Shown here piece after piece: positions 1-7,409 of a DNA stretch of 64,000 nucleotides. The stretch comes from Pseudomonadota bacterium (lineage in GTDB: Bacteria > Pseudomonadota > Alphaproteobacteria > Rhizobiales > Xanthobacteraceae), in assembly GCA_023451825.1 (NCBI GenBank), contig JAEXYA010000029.1, forward strand, positions 124,001-188,000, given 5' to 3'. Position 1 is the stretch's first letter; every line of letters starts with the position of its first letter. The position numbers and the translations under genes were made by a program. A model generated the notes under the pieces. The model was given only the letters and a program-made list of their open reading frames with translations. It ran no database searches and was not told the origin of the DNA.

Positions 1-1
1 C

Positions 2-835
2 GAACAATATATCGGCCAGTTCGAAGTGCAGATGCAGGACACATTGGGCACGCTAGGCAGCGCCTCCGACCAGATGAGCACCACATCGGACGGCATGGCC
101 GCCGTTTCCAGCCAGACCAATGCCAGGGTGCAGGACGCAGCCCGCGCGTCGAATGACGCTTCGGCCAACGTGCAGAACGTTGCCGCGGCCGCCGAAGAGC
201 TCAGCACCTCGATCAACGACATCAGCCGTCAGGCTTCGCATGCAGCCGGCATTGCCAGCCGCGCGGTGAGCCAGGCACAGCAGACCGACAACACCGTGCA
301 GGGCCTTGCCGCAAGTGCCAGCCGCATCGGTGAAGTCGTCGGGCTGATCAATGACATCGCGTCGCAGACCAACCTGCTGGCACTCAACGCCACCATCGAG
401 GCGGCACGGGCCGGCGAAGCTGGCCGAGGCTTTGCCGTGGTCGCGTCCGAGGTGAAATCGCTGGCAAGCCAGACCGCGAAGGCCACCGACGATATTTCGG
501 AGCAGATCGCAGACATCCAGCGTGTGGCCAATGATGCCATCGAGGCCATCAAGGCCATCGGCGGCATTATCGGCGAAGTGAATGAGGTTGCGACGGCCAT
601 TGCTGCTGCGGTTGAAGAGCAAGGCGCTGCGACACAGGAAATCACGCGCTCGACCCAGCAGGCCGCGGATGGCACGCGCAACGTCTCTGACAACATCACC
701 GGCGTCAGCGCCGATGCCGATGCTGCCGGTGAAGCCGCGCAAAATGTGAAAGTGGCATCGGAAACCTTGGCCACGCAGACGCGTGAACTCGGCTCACAGG
801 TGACGAACTTCCTGGGCAAGATCCGAGCGGCGTAA
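2..835 (+). CDS. Methyl-accepting chemotaxis protein, C-terminal part (5' end outside window)
   Basis: This is the cytoplasmic signalling half of a chemoreceptor, which relays ligand binding to the CheA/CheW array. The frame is open from base 2, so the first ATG at 26 is internal and the sensor, membrane and HAMP parts lie upstream of the window. The conserved hairpin tip is visible (IASQTNLLALNATIEAARAG, then GRGFAVVASEVKSLA), flanked by long Ala/Gln/Ser-rich heptad helices rich in candidate methylation Glu/Gln pairs. No CheR-docking pentapeptide is seen at the C-terminus, which ends in GKIRAA. The ligand cannot be judged without the N-terminus. Confidence 0.93.
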   Translation, partial: EQYIGQFEVQMQDTLGTLGSASDQMSTTSDGMAAVSSQTNARVQDAARASNDASANVQNVAAAAEELSTSINDISRQASHAAGIASRAVSQAQQTDNTVQGLAASASRIGEVVGLINDIASQTNLLALNATIEAARAGEAGRGFAVVASEVKSLASQTAKATDDISEQIADIQRVANDAIEAIKAIGGIIGEVNEVATAIAAAVEEQGAATQEITRSTQQAADGTRNVSDNITGVSADADAAGEAAQNVKVASETLATQTRELGSQVTNFLGKIRAA

Positions 836-842
836 CTTCCTT

Positions 843-984
843 CTACCCGCATGCGGGGAGAACGTGGCCCGGCGTAGCGAAGCCGGGTCGGATGACGGGC
901 TCTCCTCTAGCGACTGCGTACGTGGAGAGCCCTCACCCGGATTACTGCGCGACCCGACCTCTCCCCGCAAGCGGGGCGAGGTCC
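843..984. repeat. Intergenic palindromic repeat
   Basis: A non-coding block between the chemoreceptor and the DUF2865 gene. It holds several nested inverted repeats, including a hairpin at its right end (ctccccgc-aa-gcggggcgag) and an inner hairpin built on cccggcgtagcgaagccggg. It resembles the palindromic intergenic elements common in Bradyrhizobium relatives. It may also act as a terminator for the two convergent genes. Confidence 0.6.
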
Positions 985-991
985 GGAAATG

Positions 992-1615
992 CTATTCCCG
1001 CGCCACCACCGGCATTCGCTCGAACTTTGCCGAAACTGCCGCCGGCACCGGCGTCATGTTGAGCGATGCACCGCGCCTGTCGGTCCGGGTCACGGATCGC
1101 AATCCATCGGCGCCAGCCACGATATCGCCTTTGCGCAGCGTCGGGTCGTGTTCGATCTTCACCTGCGCAAGGCCGAACTGATCCTTGCCGTTGCAGGTGC
1201 AACCGGCAACGATCTCGTTCCTGAACTTGAAGGCATTCGGCAGCTCCGAATAAGCCTTGCCGCTTTCCGTCGCGGCATGATCGATGCTGCTGCCGTAGAC
1301 GATCTCGGTCTTGCTGGCCGGGCAGAAACTGTTGCACGACGCGGCGCGACTCTGATTATCGCTTGCGGTGATCGGAAAATAGCGCCCGTCACAGGTCCGC
1401 ACGCAATAGGCTTGCCCGCCGCCGGTCGCGACGCGCGGGCGCTCTGCCCGCATCGGCGGTCCGTCGTCGAACATGCTTGGCACCCGCCCCCGCGCGAAGC
1501 CGCCGAACAGTTCTGAGAAGAAATCCTGGGCCTGTGCAGCCGGGACAGTAGCGCTCATCAATCCGATCGCGAGCGCACCTGCTCCGAGGAGCCGTCGTCC
1601 AGACATGTGGGTCAT
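992..1615 (-). CDS. DUF2865 family exported protein
   Basis: A 207-residue protein of the DUF2865 family; function unknown. Residues 1-29 form a signal peptide (hydrophobic GAGALAIGLMSATVPAAQA ending in an Ala-x-Ala cleavage site). The mature part has the family's cysteine-containing blocks, YCVRTCDGRYFPI and CNSFCPASKTEIVYGSSID, followed by CTCNGKD. The six cysteines in three Cys-x2/3-Cys-like pairs could form disulphides in the periplasm. The gene stands alone, 38 bp downstream of the L,D-transpeptidase stop on the same strand, so co-transcription with that cell-wall enzyme is possible. Confidence 0.85.
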   Translation of the reverse strand: MTHMSGRRLLGAGALAIGLMSATVPAAQAQDFFSELFGGFARGRVPSMFDDGPPMRAERPRVATGGGQAYCVRTCDGRYFPITASDNQSRAASCNSFCPASKTEIVYGSSIDHAATESGKAYSELPNAFKFRNEIVAGCTCNGKDQFGLAQVKIEHDPTLRKGDIVAGADGLRSVTRTDRRGASLNMTPVPAAVSAKFERMPVVARE

Positions 1616-1653
1616 GGGTCTCGGCCCTCAGCTTTAATGTGATGCGCCAAAAC

Positions 1654-2427
1654 TCAGTAGAGCGATGACGCCGACAGGTTCATGGCCTGCTGGCCAGTCG
1701 CCGAGACGCGTGCCGGCTGCACCGAAATGACGGTGCGTGAGGTCGGTGCCGTGCGCGCCATCTCGCGTGAAGCAGCAGACTTCGGCAACACGACGACTTT
1801 GGTGCCAACGCTCACGCGGCTGAAAAGGTCCTGCACATCCTCATTGGTCAGGCGGATGCAGCCCGACGACACGAATTTCCCGATGGTGGTGGGATCATTG
1901 GTGCCGTGAATGCGATAAATGCTGGAGCCGAGATACATCGCGCGGGCGCCAAGCGGATTGCCAGGGCCGCCTGCCATGAAGCGCGGCAGGTAAGGCTGGC
2001 GGCGGATCATCTCTGCCGGTGGATGCCAATCCGGCCATTCCGCCTTGCGCGTCACTGTCTCGGTGCCAGCCCATGTAAAGCCGTCGCGGCCGACCCCCAC
2101 GCCATAGCGGATCGCGCGGTTGTTGCCGAGGATGTAATAAAGCTGCGTATTGCCGGTATCGATGACGATCGTGCCCGGCGCCTGATTGCTGGCATAGTTC
2201 ACTTCAGCACGGCGCAGGCGCTCGGGCATCACATAGGATGCCGCATCCTGCTGTTGCTCCGGCGTCACCATCACATTGTCTTCGAGGAAACCGTCCTGCG
2301 ATGTCGGTGCGTAGCTCATGATCTGAGCCGACGCGCTGCTGATCAACGCGGGAGTGACGAACAGACCGGCGGCGAATGCCAGCGCGCCGAAGACACGCAG
2401 AGCCTTGCGAGCGAATTCCTGTGCCAT
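1654..2427 (-). CDS. L,D-transpeptidase (YkuD domain)
   Basis: A periplasmic L,D-transpeptidase that cross-links peptidoglycan or attaches proteins to it through a catalytic cysteine. The YkuD signature is intact: His174 in HGTNDPTTIG and Cys190 in SSGCIRLTNEDV. The N-terminus MAQEFARKALRVFGALAFAA is a signal peptide ending near ASA. A longer frame starts at 2496, but it would place 23 residues before the signal sequence, so the ATG at 2427 is preferred. The C-terminus beyond the catalytic domain is Ser/Thr/Ala-rich. A weak sigma-EcfG-like sequence (GGAAC-N17-TGTT, minus strand, 2505 to 2480) lies upstream. Confidence 0.92.
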   Translation of the reverse strand: MAQEFARKALRVFGALAFAAGLFVTPALISSASAQIMSYAPTSQDGFLEDNVMVTPEQQQDAASYVMPERLRRAEVNYASNQAPGTIVIDTGNTQLYYILGNNRAIRYGVGVGRDGFTWAGTETVTRKAEWPDWHPPAEMIRRQPYLPRFMAGGPGNPLGARAMYLGSSIYRIHGTNDPTTIGKFVSSGCIRLTNEDVQDLFSRVSVGTKVVVLPKSAASREMARTAPTSRTVISVQPARVSATGQQAMNLSASSLY

Positions 2428-2563
2428 GTGACTGCCCCGTGGATGGGATGCGATGCATCGCTGAAATAACCACGCATTCAACATCGCGATGGGCAAACCG
2501 GTTCCGCGCGTCGTCGATCACGAAAGAGCGCTGTCAACCACCAAACCATCACAAGGTCGCGAC

Positions 2564-2588
2564 GGAACCTTTACGGTAAGACTGTGTT
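2564..2588 (+). promoter_or_regulatory. Weak sigma-EcfG promoter candidate upstream of the AI-2E family gene
   Basis: GGAAC at 2564-2568, 16 bases, then TGTT at 2585-2588, one base off the GGAAC-N16/17-CGTT consensus. It lies about 65 bp before the ATG at 2653. Plausible but not compelling. Confidence 0.35.
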
Positions 2589-2652
2589 GCCCAGCGTTCT
2601 CGACGGCGCCGGACGTGGCGTCGTCTATGGAGGCGGCGTGCCGTAATCATGC

Positions 2653-3762
2653 ATGAGTAAAGTCCGCGCTCTTCCTGATAAATCAGCCGGCACGCCTGCT
2701 CCGGAAAGCGCGGCCGAACAGCCGCCGGTGATCCGCCGCGCCGAAGTGGTTGCTTTTGCGCTGGTGTCATTGCTGGTGATCACCGTGATGACGGTGCTCT
2801 ATTTCGCCAAGGCATTTTTTCTGCCGGTGGTTACCGCGTTCATTGTCGGCACCATGCTGTCGCCGGCCGCAAGTTTTCTGGAGAAGCGTCGCATTCCACG
2901 CTCGGTGTCTGCCGTTTTGATCGTGCTCGCGGTCGGTGCGGCGGCGGTCTTCATCGTCGGGCTGATCTCGGCGCCGCTCATCGAATGGACCAACCGGATG
3001 CCCGAACTGGGCGCCCGGCTGAAAGACAAGCTGCAGATTTTCGATCGACCACTGGCGTTATGGCACCAGTTTCAAAGCATGTTCGGCGACACCGATACGC
3101 TCGCGACCACGCAATTCAAATTGCCGAAGATCGACTGGGTGCAGCCCACGGTCGAATTTCTGACGCCGACCTTCACCGAATTCCTGCTGTTCTTCGCCAC
3201 GCTCGTGCTGTTCATCGCCAGCTGGAAAGACCTGCGCCGCGCGATGGTGATGAATTTTGGCGACCGGGAATGGCGGCTTCGCACCTTGCGCATCCTCAAC
3301 GCCATTGAGACCCGACTCGGCGACTATCTGCTGATGGTCACCATGATCAATTTCGGCGTTGGTATCGGCACCGGCATCATTTGCGCCGTGACCAGCATGC
3401 CCAATCCCGCCGGCCTCGGCGCGCTGGCGGCGACGCTGAACTTCTTCCCGATCATCGGGCCCGTGGTGATGTTCGTGATCCTCGTGGTGGTCGGCATCAT
3501 CAGCGCCTCGACGCTCGGCGCCGGCCTGATTGCGGCGGCCTTGTTCGTCGGACTGACCTTCATGGAAGGTCACTTCATCACCCCCACGATCATCGGCCGC
3601 AGGTTGCAGTTGAATGCGCTGGCGGTGTTCATCGGCCTCGCCTTCTGGACCTGGCTCTGGGGCCCGATGGGCGGATTCCTGGCCGCACCGATCCTGATCG
3701 TCGCGCTGATCCTGAAAGAGCATTTGATGCCGCTCAACGCGCCGCATTTGCCGCAAGAGTAA
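2653..3762 (+). CDS. AI-2E family transporter (PerM/UPF0118)
   Basis: A 369-residue inner-membrane protein of the AI-2E exporter/PerM superfamily. The usual layout is present: a short charged N-terminus (residues 1-30), two or three membrane helices (about 32-110), a soluble loop of roughly 90 residues containing the amphipathic stretch MPELGARLKDKLQIF, then five further helices. The conserved family motif region is NFFPIIGPVVMFVI (about 260-273), followed by EGHFITPTIIGRRLQLNALA. Members range from autoinducer-2 export to sodium/proton antiport, so the substrate cannot be assigned. It precedes the stress-type DUF883 gene on the same strand. Confidence 0.9.
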   Translation: MSKVRALPDKSAGTPAPESAAEQPPVIRRAEVVAFALVSLLVITVMTVLYFAKAFFLPVVTAFIVGTMLSPAASFLEKRRIPRSVSAVLIVLAVGAAAVFIVGLISAPLIEWTNRMPELGARLKDKLQIFDRPLALWHQFQSMFGDTDTLATTQFKLPKIDWVQPTVEFLTPTFTEFLLFFATLVLFIASWKDLRRAMVMNFGDREWRLRTLRILNAIETRLGDYLLMVTMINFGVGIGTGIICAVTSMPNPAGLGALAATLNFFPIIGPVVMFVILVVVGIISASTLGAGLIAAALFVGLTFMEGHFITPTIIGRRLQLNALAVFIGLAFWTWLWGPMGGFLAAPILIVALILKEHLMPLNAPHLPQE

Positions 3763-3777
3763 TCCGCGTCTATCAAT

Positions 3778-3802
3778 GGAACTTACGATCCAACCGGGCG
3801 TT
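3778..3802 (+). promoter_or_regulatory. Sigma-EcfG (general stress) promoter of the DUF883 gene
   Basis: GGAAC at 3778-3782, exactly 16 bases, then CGTT at 3799-3802: a perfect match to the alphaproteobacterial EcfG promoter consensus. The predicted start of transcription near 3809 leaves a leader of about 36 nt before the ATG at 3845. A matching sigma factor gene, ecfG, is encoded at 14276 in this window. Confidence 0.8.
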
Positions 3803-3844
3803 TCTGCTGCAAATTCCAGTTTGTGTTTCTGAGGGGAGCTTCGC

Positions 3845-4237
3845 ATGTCCGACGACGATGCCTTGAGCGAATTGAAGAAACTGACGGACAAAGCAACTTA
3901 CAGCCGGCTGCAGAAGGATCTCAACGCCGTGAAGAACGATGTCTCTGCCCTCACCGACCAGATCACCGACGCTCTCAACGCCTTCACCGGCCAGGCCAGC
4001 AAGCAGGCCAAGCGCAACTATCGCGATGCCCGTTCGCGTGCCGATGGCATGATGTCCGACCTGCAGGACCGCGGTAGCGCCGTTTATGATGACCTGCGCG
4101 AGCGCGGCAGCGCTTACTACGATGCCGCGTCGTCCATGGAAGAGTCGCTCGAAGATGCGATCACCCAGCGCCCGATCGCCAGCGTCGGTCTCGCTCTTGG
4201 CTTGGGCCTGCTGATCGGCATGGCCTGGCGCCGTTAA
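3845..4237 (+). CDS. DUF883 family protein (ElaB/YqjD-like, C-tail membrane anchor)
   Basis: A 130-residue ElaB/YqjD-type protein. Enterobacterial homologues are inner-membrane-anchored, ribosome-associated, stationary-phase and stress proteins. Residues 1-105 are charged and helical with coiled-coil character (DLNAVKNDVSALTDQITDAL). A single C-terminal membrane segment follows (IASVGLALGLGLLIGMAW) with the usual Arg-Arg end. A good ribosome site (GGGGAG, 6 nt before ATG) fixes the start. The perfect EcfG promoter upstream indicates induction in the general stress response, which fits the family. Confidence 0.9.
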   Translation: MSDDDALSELKKLTDKATYSRLQKDLNAVKNDVSALTDQITDALNAFTGQASKQAKRNYRDARSRADGMMSDLQDRGSAVYDDLRERGSAYYDAASSMEESLEDAITQRPIASVGLALGLGLLIGMAWRR

Positions 4238-4269
4238 CCACGGCATTGATATTCGAGCGTGATTTCACT

Positions 4270-4300
4270 GGCGGCGCCGCAAGGCACCGCCGGTTTTCTT
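4270..4300 (+). terminator. Rho-independent terminator after the DUF883 gene
   Basis: Nine-base-pair stem (ggcggcgcc / ggcaccgcc, one wobble pair) with a gcaa tetraloop, followed by ggttttctt. It lies 33 bp after the DUF883 stop. Confidence 0.7.
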
Positions 4301-4330
4301 TATGGTGTGCCGTGAATCCGGGGGCTTGCG

Positions 4331-4810
4331 ATGTTTCAGCGCTATATCGATGATCTCAAACACAGTACCGGCGCCAGCCTGCGCATGACATCGCTCGTGG
4401 CGATCGCTGGTTTCGCCGGCTTCATCGCACTGAGCTTCGCCTGTGCCGCGGTCTTTATCGCGATGCTGCAGAACTACGGCGCGATCGCTGCCTGCCTGGC
4501 GATTGCAGGCATTTTCCTCGTCATCGCGGGCATCTTCGGACTGATCTATGCGCAGAAGCAGAAGCGCGCACGTGAGCGGGCTGCGGCCGCTGCACGGGCT
4601 GCAGCACGCGCCGCCGCAAGCGCGCCACTGATTGACCCCATGATGGTGGCAACCGGTATTCAGGTCGCCCGCGCGGTCGGATTGAAGAAGCTCGTACCAT
4701 TACTGGCGTTGGTTGGCGTCGCGGTCGGCTATATGGCGAATAGAAGTGCTGCTTCGGACGACGACGACGACGAAAACGCCGACAACCCCGATGAGGCTGC
4801 CGGCGACTGA
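4331..4810 (+). CDS. Small membrane protein, possibly phage-holin-like superfamily
   Basis: A 159-residue protein of uncertain family. Two hydrophobic helices lie near residues 20-45 and 55-76, followed by an Ala/Arg-rich amphipathic stretch (about 80-105, KRARERAAAAARAAARAAAS) and a third helix near 117-136. The C-terminus is strongly acidic (a run of five Asp, then ENADNPDEAAGD). The two-helix core and the position after an ElaB-like gene recall the Phage_holin_3_6 proteins that often accompany DUF883 genes, but this is inference. A terminator separates it from the DUF883 gene, so it probably has its own promoter. Confidence 0.75.
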   Translation: MFQRYIDDLKHSTGASLRMTSLVAIAGFAGFIALSFACAAVFIAMLQNYGAIAACLAIAGIFLVIAGIFGLIYAQKQKRARERAAAAARAAARAAASAPLIDPMMVATGIQVARAVGLKKLVPLLALVGVAVGYMANRSAASDDDDDENADNPDEAAGD

Positions 4811-4870
4811 TCTACGATCATTTCTTGCGGCAACCGTGTGGCACCACAGCGGCAAAGCTTGCCACAAGCC

Positions 4871-5311
4871 TCACGTCACGCAGCGACCCGGCTGCAGCGA
4901 TCGCGCAACTTCGGTCAGCATGCTGACCGGCGGCTCGCACGCCACCGTCGCCTTGCGTGGCTTGATGTCGAGCGGCGGGTTCGCCTTGGTGCTTGCAGGC
5001 TTGTCCTGTTGCGCCTTCGGCGCCGGCGCCGAACCAGCGAGGCGGAGGAGGACCGACGTATCGGTCAGCCCATGAACATGAAACGAAAGCGTTTGGCCCG
5101 AATCGAGCTTTGCCGGCGTGGTGTCGCGATCGCCCTTGGCGGTGCGGTTCACGGCGGGGCCGAAGGAGGCCGCAGGGATGGCGGTATCTCGTTCCGTCAA
5201 GGTGCCGCGGAGGCTGCTGCCGGAAAGATCATTGCCTGAGGCGTATTGAATGGCGCCGAACATAGCCGCGCCACTGACTACCCCCACAACCAGACTGGAC
5301 ACCTTAGACAT
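4871..5311 (-). CDS. Exported protein of unknown function with conserved C-terminal Cys motif
   Basis: A 146-residue protein. Residues 5-24 are hydrophobic (SLVVGVVSGAAMFGAIQYAS) and act as a signal peptide or N-terminal anchor. The middle is low-complexity (Ala/Pro/Lys/Thr). The C-terminus holds two cysteines in the segment VACEPPVSMLTEVARSL followed by QPGRCVT. I recall this C-terminal motif from other Rhizobiales hypothetical proteins, but could not check it. No function can be assigned. The gene is a single unit whose upstream region carries a perfect TTAA-N7-TTAA site (5409-5423) 98 bp before the start. Confidence 0.75.
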   Translation of the reverse strand: MSKVSSLVVGVVSGAAMFGAIQYASGNDLSGSSLRGTLTERDTAIPAASFGPAVNRTAKGDRDTTPAKLDSGQTLSFHVHGLTDTSVLLRLAGSAPAPKAQQDKPASTKANPPLDIKPRKATVACEPPVSMLTEVARSLQPGRCVT

Positions 5312-5408
5312 ATGAGCCTCGCTCTGACGCTTACCCTGCCCACGTCTGCGCGTGGCGCTATGGCATTAGAACGTCAGTCAAGCCTTGAGGTTCATCGGAC
5401 CCCTTCAC

Positions 5409-5423
5409 TTAACCGTGCTTTAA
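5409..5423 (-). promoter_or_regulatory. CtrA-type site (TTAA-N7-TTAA) upstream of the exported unknown
   Basis: TTAA at 5409-5412, seven bases, TTAA at 5420-5423; on the minus strand it reads TTAAAGCACGGTTAAG. It sits 98 bp before the ATG of the gene ending at 4871. A near-EcfG sequence (GGAAC-N17-CGGT, minus strand 5437 to 5412) overlaps it. Assignment rests on the consensus only. Confidence 0.45.
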
Positions 5424-5592
5424 ATATTTTAGGTTCCACGGAACGCTTTATACCCGCCGGAGTCATCACAGCAGCCGGTCGTCCCCCTGCCCCAAAGACC
5501 GGCGACGCGGGGCGTAGCCGTGGTGATGCCGGCTGCGCCTCGCATTCTTTTGGGCCCTCAAAATTCCACCGTGCAGAACCCAGGCGCAGCGA

Positions 5593-7323
5593 TCAGGCAG
5601 CTTCGCTGTGCTGAGGCGCGGCGCCCTCATTCAGAATGACATGACGCACGCCATCCAGCCCTTGCGGGCTGCGGTGGGCGATCAGAATCAACGTGGCCTG
5701 CGGCAGTTCGCTGCGAAGCAAGGCCATCATGCTGCGTTCGGTCTCGAGATCCAGCGCGCTGGTCGCTTCGTCGGCAAAGACCCAATCCGGATTCGCAACA
5801 ATCAAACGCACGATCGCGAGACGCTGCTGTTCGCCCACCGACAGGCCGCTGGCATTGTCGTCGCCGGCATCGAGCCGGGCACCGAGGCCGACCGCGCGCA
5901 GGAGGCGCTCCACCGTCGCCGCAGGCACGCTGTCGCCAGCGGCGGGATACACCGCGGCATCGTGCAGCGAGCCGAGCGGCATATAGACTTGCTGGGGCAT
6001 GAAAACGAGCTTGCCGGCGGGCAAGGTGACGCTGCCATTTGCCTGCGGCCACAGGCCCGCCAGCGCTTTCACCAGCGTGCTCTTGCCGAGGCCGGAGGCA
6101 CCGCTGAGCCACACCGTCTCGCCTTGGGCGACGGACAGCGCGGGGATGTCGAGCAGCGTGCGGCCGTCGGGCGCACGGATTTGCAAGTCACGGATGTCGA
6201 GATCATTGTCCGGAGACAGCTTTCTCTGCAACGCGCCGGCCGGGCGAGGTGCATCGTCCGTCGCGTCCATGAACCCCTGCAGACGGCGCGTGGTGGCCAC
6301 CAGATCGGACACGAATTTGTAGTTGAAGATCAGCCACGACAGCGTCGTCACGACATTGCTGAAGGCCATCGCAAGCTGCGTCAGGCCGCCCAGCGTGATC
6401 TTTCCGGCCAGAAATGCAGGCAGCGCCAGGAATGTGGGGATACGCAGCACGCTCTGAAAGTAAGGTCGCGTGAACATGCCATAGATGAACTCGCGGCGAA
6501 TGACGCGGCGCCACACGCCGAACAGATCATCGAATCGGCGTGCGATGACTTTCTTGTCCGCGGCGTCGCCGTCCGACAGCGCAATCGCGGATGCGTTTTC
6601 GCGCAGATGGACGAGCGAGTAACGGAAATCCGCTTCACGCCGTTGCTCCTCCATCAACAGGCTCGGCAACTGCCGGCCGAGCAGATGGGTGAGCGCCGTG
6701 GACAGGATCACATAGATCGGCGCGAGCCAGACCATGTAGCGGGGAATATCGACGTCGAAACCGAACACCGTGAATTGCAACGCGAAGGTGGACAACTGCC
6801 ACAGCAGCATGGCGTAGGAGACGAGCCCGATCAGGCTCATGATGAAATCGAGCACGCCGGTGCGGGTGGCGCCATCCTGGCTTCCCAGGATGAATTCCGG
6901 AAACATGTTGCAGTCTTCCGCGATGCGCTGGTCGGGATTGTCGATGCTGTTCTCCGCGCGCAGGCTCGGATGCATGAACCAATAGGCCTTGGTCGCGGTC
7001 CAGCGATGCAGCATGGTTTCCGACAAGCGTTGGCGCCAGCGAAACTGCAGCAGCCGCTTACAGTAGCGCGCCACCAGATAGAGCGCCGCCGATATCACGG
7101 TCAAAATGGCGAACACACCGATCTGGGTGACGGCGGCCTGCGCGTCGATCTTCTGCAACGCGTTGAAGAAGTCCGCGCTCCATTGCACCTGACGCAGCGT
7201 CACCTGGATGACGGCAAGCTGGCAGGCGATGATCACCGCCAGCAAAAACAAACTGAAATAGCGGCCCGGCCCCGTGGATGCGATCCAGACGAAACGCCAG
7301 ATTTGCTTGAGTGTATCGCGCAT
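5593..7323 (-). CDS. ABC transporter, fused permease and ATPase (SbmA/BacA-YddA type)
   Basis: A 576-residue half-transporter with an N-terminal membrane domain of the SbmA/BacA type (about residues 20-340) and a C-terminal nucleotide-binding domain. The ATPase motifs are intact: Walker A GASGLGKSTLV, signature LSVGEQQRLAI and Walker B WVFADEATSAL. YddA/ABCD-like members of this family are exporters; Rv1819c of mycobacteria imports cobalamin and peptides. The gene follows the TonB-dependent receptor by 84 bp on the same strand with a stem-loop between them, so coupling to haem or metal uptake is suggested by position only. Confidence 0.88.
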   Translation of the reverse strand: MRDTLKQIWRFVWIASTGPGRYFSLFLLAVIIACQLAVIQVTLRQVQWSADFFNALQKIDAQAAVTQIGVFAILTVISAALYLVARYCKRLLQFRWRQRLSETMLHRWTATKAYWFMHPSLRAENSIDNPDQRIAEDCNMFPEFILGSQDGATRTGVLDFIMSLIGLVSYAMLLWQLSTFALQFTVFGFDVDIPRYMVWLAPIYVILSTALTHLLGRQLPSLLMEEQRREADFRYSLVHLRENASAIALSDGDAADKKVIARRFDDLFGVWRRVIRREFIYGMFTRPYFQSVLRIPTFLALPAFLAGKITLGGLTQLAMAFSNVVTTLSWLIFNYKFVSDLVATTRRLQGFMDATDDAPRPAGALQRKLSPDNDLDIRDLQIRAPDGRTLLDIPALSVAQGETVWLSGASGLGKSTLVKALAGLWPQANGSVTLPAGKLVFMPQQVYMPLGSLHDAAVYPAAGDSVPAATVERLLRAVGLGARLDAGDDNASGLSVGEQQRLAIVRLIVANPDWVFADEATSALDLETERSMMALLRSELPQATLILIAHRSPQGLDGVRHVILNEGAAPQHSEAA

Positions 7324-7359
7324 GAGGTCGGCCCGTTCAAAATAGGTCTGGAATGGCGG

Positions 7360-7390
7360 AGCCGGAGCGAGGCAACTGCCCGCTCCGGCT
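7360..7390 (-). other. Stem-loop between the TonB receptor and the ABC transporter genes
   Basis: Perfect 10-bp inverted repeat (agccggagcg / cgctccggct) with an 11-nt loop, in the 86-bp gap. There is no T-run on the minus-strand side, so it is more likely an mRNA processing or stabilising structure than a strong terminator. Confidence 0.5.
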
Positions 7391-7409
7391 CATCATATCG
7401 TGCGATCGA

